Below, one piece after another: positions 59,831 through 64,000 of a stretch of DNA of 64,000 nt. This DNA is from Erpobdella octoculata (taxonomy: Eukaryota > Annelida > Clitellata > Hirudinida > Erpobdellidae). Numbering within the stretch: position 1 is the stretch's first letter; each line of letters begins with the position of its first letter. The position numbers and the translations under genes are program-made. The notes under the pieces are model-generated. The model was not told where the DNA came from. It did no database searches and worked only from the letters and a program-made list of their open reading frames with translations. The DNA lies in the NCBI GenBank assembly GCA_963978895.1, contig OZ022246.1, positions 6,486,432-6,550,431 on the forward strand. The letters are read 5' to 3'.

Positions 59831-61180
59831 AACAGCTAAGATATTGGATGGAACATAAACGTGCCACATTTCGGCGCTGTGTAGCCAGGTGGTGGGGCTC
59901 ACTAGTCTGCAACTGTAATTCACGGAGGAATTGTCTTGACAACTGGTGTAGTATCGTAGCAGTTATGCAACGGAGTAGTGCCCGCCAAAACTATAAGACT
60001 TTTCGTTGCAAAGATGTGCCGTTTCGTCGAGCTCTGGGCTGATTTATCACATGCTGGGAAATTTTGTCGTGACGTTGCGACAAAAATGTACTCTGTGGCA
60101 AAATGGCTTTCCCAACAACTTGGTCTGTAGTCCATTAATTAAAACATGCGCACCCATCGTTTATTTTCAAGCCACTCACCTTCACCCTCAAGTAGAGGTG
60201 ATTAATATAATGCCTTTCGTCGTAATTCAAATGTTACGCTAACTCAGCAAATAAAAATCTGAGTGCAATGTTGTTCAGTCGGTTGGAATGGTTTTCTTTA
60301 AACTAATTAAATTTTTCAAACAAATGGAGCGCCGGTCTGAGCGTCTAACACTGATTATTCATTATCGTTTTTCTGTTGCTTTGTGGTGGAGCTGAACAAA
60401 AGCACCTTCATGATGACCATCACGACCACTTCCCTACCACGACAAAATAAACATATTTCCACCAGTAGTGTTTATAGCCCACAGTTGTTGTTGTTAAGTT
60501 GTTTGTCATCTTGAAGAGATTCTGAACCATTTCGATCACAACTTCTGATTTTTCTGATATGTAATCATATTACACAGAACCTGAATTATTGTTTAAACTG
60601 CTATCATGATCATATTATCATTATCGTCACTTTTACTGCCAGTAGCAGTTGCAAAGCTTACTGCACTTAAACAATTTTCACTTAATATTATCAGTGAAAT
60701 GCAGTGAAAATTATAAAACATCCGACAATAAAATTACACATTGACAATATCAAATAATTGTTGTTGATGCAACTGTAAGGATTTGAAAGCTACATTCATG
60801 ATAATTATTACGACAGTAATCTTTAATTAAAAACATAAGCTAGTTTTAATTGACAAATATAACATTAAGCTCTATGAAAAAAATCGATTAAGTTCACAAG
60901 GGGTTCCAACAAGAAAAGTGATCTTTAAAAAATACCTCTCAAACAACGTCTTCATCATTTCAAATCAAAAAGCAGTATCTTGGCAACAAATTCACTGAAA
61001 AATTAAAAAAAATGTATCTCAAACGTAGCCCAGCATGGGCTGAGATCTCCAGTTGGTTACTTTAGGGTCAAGAAAATTGGCAGATGGTAATTTCAATTTC
61101 TAATTTTTCCACGATAAAAGAGCTAAGTTGTGTAAAATCTTTTTATTAGTTTGAGATTAAGTTTCTGAAGAAATGTTTCT
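59831..61180. other. Gene-free stretch
   Basis: A moderately GC-richer part (59850-60140) has short open frames on both strands but no recognisable product. The rest is AT-rich. 61142-61147 carries the AATAAA of paralogue 2. Confidence 0.5.
61142..61147 (-). terminator. Polyadenylation signal of paralogue 2
   Basis: AATAAA on the minus strand, about 34 bases past the predicted stop at 61181. Confidence 0.55.
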
Positions 61181-63531
61181 TTAATCTTCGTCACTTCCAT
61201 CTTCTTCCACAGGTAATGATTTAATGTTTGCCGCACTGATACCGATACCCCTGTATGTTTAAAAGCACAATGCATACACTTTAAAAAATGCCGCTGCATT
61301 TAAAATAACTAAAATACTACAAAGGTCCTCGTAGTGTAATAAAGAGACTTCAACCCATTTTTAGATAACACATTAAAATGCTCAGCTTTTTTATTTTAAT
61401 AAATAATAAATAAACACGTTTAGAAAAGTAATTTAATAATTTTGACAATTTTATATTTTACAATTAAAATTAACGTAATTATTTAAAATATTTCTTGGCG
61501 TCTAAATATTATTGTTTACATTGAGTTAAATTACTAAATCTCAAATAACTTTTTAATTAGTCGTTTCTGGATTTCTATTTTAATTATATCAGTTTTATAA
61601 TCTAACTAGAATTAGCCCGACAAAAAATTATGGATTTTTTTAAATCTTATTATATATTATTTTTCGATTGCAGCGCAACCTCTTTTGATCTTTAGAACAG
61701 ACAGTGTACAATTGCGTTATAACTTTTATTACAGGCCTGCATGCACTAATTTTAGCAACTGCTGACTACTGACCACCGCAGCCGCCGCGTTATGCAGAAT
61801 TGCTAACATACATATACAGACTTAGAAAACTATGTATGTTGATTGGGTAAAAGTGAAGAATAGCGTGATAAATCACTTCCGGTTTTTCTAATAATATTTA
61901 TATTCTAAAATTTATATAATTTGAAAGAAAAGTTAATTAACTTCCCGTCATACAGTTAAGCTGAAATTTGAAATATAGAATACTGCAGAGGCTGATCGAA
62001 GCTTAGATGTTAGGATTTTCAAACGGGCCGGGCTTGACTGGACTAAATTAAACTTTTTGTGCCTAGTACGCCTAGTAGCCTAGTATAGGAACTTTAAGAA
62101 TATAAAAATGGGCCAGGCAAGGTCGGACTCAAATTAACACGCGCCGGACTAAAAATCGGCCTGTACAGTACTTGAATTGTTCTCGTTATTATATAGTTAC
62201 TGTGCAATCATGCTTTCCTTGTAACTGTGTTGGACTTTGCTTTGTTTTCAGTTAAGCCGCAGAGTTAACTTGCCTGCGCTCATGAAGTTCTGTGTTAATC
62301 CCAGAATCTCGTGTCCAACGAATCAGGCACACAAAAACGAGCCGTTAGTGGGCATTTGGTCACCGTTTTGATGAATGTAAACAAAGTGAAAAACTATTTG
62401 GATTATTAAATTGTTAATGTTATTGTGTTTATAAATATATAAATATTATTAAAAACAACGGAAATAAATTATTACGCTATTCTCCACCTTTAACTACTAT
62501 TAGGTACCGTTATTTTAAATTCATTATTAATTGCATTAAACAGTAACTAAGAATCAAATATATTTTTTATATGTGGAAATTTCCAAAATTTCCACATATA
62601 AAATACATAATCGCAGCTGAGAGAAATAAAAATATTCGTCCCAAGAATAACTTGTTAGCACAAATCTAATGCAAAAAACCCGAAATTTCTACGTTGTTTA
62701 GTTTTTGAGTTTATTTTCCTCACCAGCCAGCCAGCCGGCCAAAGTATTTTTTAGGCTCCCTTTTTAAAAGCAATTTTCCGAAAATGCGCTAAAAACGTAC
62801 TTTAATGCGCCTTTTCCATATCCCAACGTGTAGCAGGCTATGAGAGACAAAAATAAAAAAGCTGCAACCAATAACCCAACTAATAAGATTCCAACAATAT
62901 TCCAACGTTTAAGTCTTTTTCTTAGTGAACGAGTAGAAGGAGTAATAACCGTTGAAGTTGTTGTAACAAATGTTACGATTATAGATTGTGTTGTTGAAGT
63001 TTTTCGTTTAGTAACTTTTGTTTTGGGTTTTCTCTTCTTTGTTGTAGTAATTTTTGTAGAATTACTTTCAGGATTAGGTGTTTCTTTTGTTGTCAGATTT
63101 GTAGCAGCTACTGTGTTATTCATTCTGTCGTCTGGTGTTAAAAGTGTAACATTAGTATTGTTTGCTGGAACGGCTATGGTGTCAGCTGTTGAATTTGTTG
63201 AATTCGTATCGACTATGTCTCTTACATATCGTTTTATACCAGCGCCAACTGCCTTTTGAGTTTCCCTTGTTGTTTGGTACATATTGTTTACAGATGGTAG
63301 TATTAATTTTTGATTTTTTAAATTACTTTCATATCTTTGTTTTAAAATTTCGTATCTTTGACTTGTATAGATTTTGCTGGGTGATGTTACGTTAACTTGG
63401 CTCTTTTCAACATATGAAATTTGAATGGTGTCATTTTCATACGTGTTATAATTAACGCTTACATTTTTGCTGATTTTTCTTAAAAAAACTAGCAGAACTA
63501 AAAATAAAAATACTTTTTTGGTTTTTATCAT
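61181..63531 (-). CDS. Predicted stalked single-pass membrane protein, paralogue 2
   Basis: Two exons: 63531-62801 and 61250-61181 (phase 2, donor GTACGT, acceptor ACAG); 266 residues. Signal peptide MIKTKKVFLFLVLLVFL; conserved YENDTIQ and VEKSQ (31-45); GAGIKRYVRDI (96-106), aligned with paralogue 1; a Thr/Asn-rich stalk (107-160) with many N-x-S/T sites instead of APTTP repeats; Lys-rich TTKKRKPKTKVTKRKTS; TT-rich segment; basic RSLRKRLKRWN; membrane helix 212-234 (VGILLVGLLVAAFLFLSLIACY); GYGKGAL; exon 2 gives KGIGISAANIKSLPVEEDGS, ending acidic. If the donor were not used the frame would add KYVFSAFSENCF instead. Function unknown. Conservation of both ends with a divergent stalk suggests that ends and cleavage motif carry the function. 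Confidence 0.75.
61680..62175. repeat. Repeats in the intron of paralogue 2
   Basis: 61680-61850 is the second copy of the repeat at 35192-35452, without the TACA expansion. 61978-62175 is a GC-rich GGGCCGGGC element with roughly inverted ends (TACTGCAGAGGCTGAT and the inverse of TACTGTACAGGCCGAT), related to the module inside Helitrons A and B. Confidence 0.65.
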
Positions 63532-63614
63532 TGAAATGATACGTTTGTTTAAATGTTTATATATTAACTTATTTAATTTTGTTTATTTTTCAGGCAAACG
63601 TCATAAAAACATAA
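63532..63614 (-). promoter_or_regulatory. Conserved proximal promoter of paralogue 2
   Basis: On the minus strand TATGTTTTTATGACGT (63599-63614) is about 68 bases before the ATG, followed by ATATAAACATTTAAACAAAC. Same motifs, order and spacing as upstream of paralogue 1. Confidence 0.55.
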
Positions 63615-63780
63615 ACGTGCAACTTCATCATTAATTTAAATCATTTTTTAATAAATAACGTTTTATTGGTTAAATAATTTATTGTATAAAGTACTGAGAA
63701 TTAGGATTTAAAACTCTTAGAATTGTTTTTTTAATAATTTTGTGAAACAACTTATCTTTTACTTTAAGTTTTTGCAGCGC

Positions 63781-64000
63781 CGTCATCCGAGACCTCCTCA
63801 AGATTTCTTACTGAAAAACTTCAAAATATTTGCCAATGGACAAGAAACACGTTCCCGCTTTTCTACTCAACCTTATCCAAAGCAAATCCAGTCATCGAGG
63901 GCGATGATATTCGTTCCGTAGTCCCCCATTGTTTGGTTCGTGGACTGTTTCTGTTTCTACTTTTTACGGCTGATGTTGAAGCTCTGGTTGCAAAATATTG
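63781..64000 (+). pseudogene. LINE reverse transcriptase fragment, runs off the window
   Basis: An open frame with IEGDDIRSVVPHCLVRG followed by LFLFLLFTADVEALVAKY resembles the PQGSVLGPLLFLLYTADL segment before the catalytic YADD box of Jockey/RTE-type LINEs. The PQG triplet is changed. The catalytic box would lie beyond the window. Confidence 0.5.

Noticed and set aside
62764..62800. Readthrough C-terminus (KYVFSAFSENCF) as the true end of paralogue 2
   Set aside because: A GTACGT donor at this point and an in-phase acidic exon at 61250-61181 reproduce the structure of paralogue 1.

Overview
This is a eukaryotic, AT-rich, repeat-dense stretch of nuclear DNA. It has spliced genes with GT-AG introns, long (AT)n microsatellites, TTAGGG-type interstitial telomere repeats, hAT, Helitron and LINE remnants, and a conserved metazoan gene pair (a complex I accessory subunit and a Dbl/DBS-type Rho exchange factor). 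An invertebrate animal fits best; nothing here fixes the phylum.

Layout. 1-22 kb has no gene I can support: a complete non-autonomous Helitron (662-2113), simple repeats, several dispersed repeat families and a cluster of nested DNA transposons (13.9-15.8, 18.0-19.8, 20.1-21.4 kb), four of them confirmed by 8-bp target duplications. 22.3-28.0 kb (+): an NDUFB6-like gene in four exons; its 4.8 kb first intron holds a palindromic element and a dead LINE. 29.4-42.5 kb (-), convergent with it: a 27-exon MCF2L/DBS-like gene (Ser-rich N-terminal extension, SEC14, spectrin-like, DH, PH and SH3 regions) with an apparent 2-nt frameshift and an eroded DH core. 43.8 kb: a telomeric repeat between perfect 23-bp inverted repeats. 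44.1-47.8 kb: a cluster of Helitrons joined head to tail in both orientations. 48.2-49.9 kb (+): an intronless, leucine-rich 572-residue protein. 50-54.7 kb: intergenic repeats. 54.7-57.5 and 61.2-63.5 kb (-): two related two-exon genes encoding signal peptide, conserved dibasic motif, Thr-rich stalk, basic juxtamembrane stretch, one membrane segment and an acidic tail; their intron position, intron phase and proximal promoter are all conserved.

No pathway links the genes. The NDUFB6 and exchange-factor genes are separate housekeeping and signalling genes. The tandem stalked membrane-protein pair is the most novel coding content, and the Helitron concatemers are the most novel mobile-element structure.
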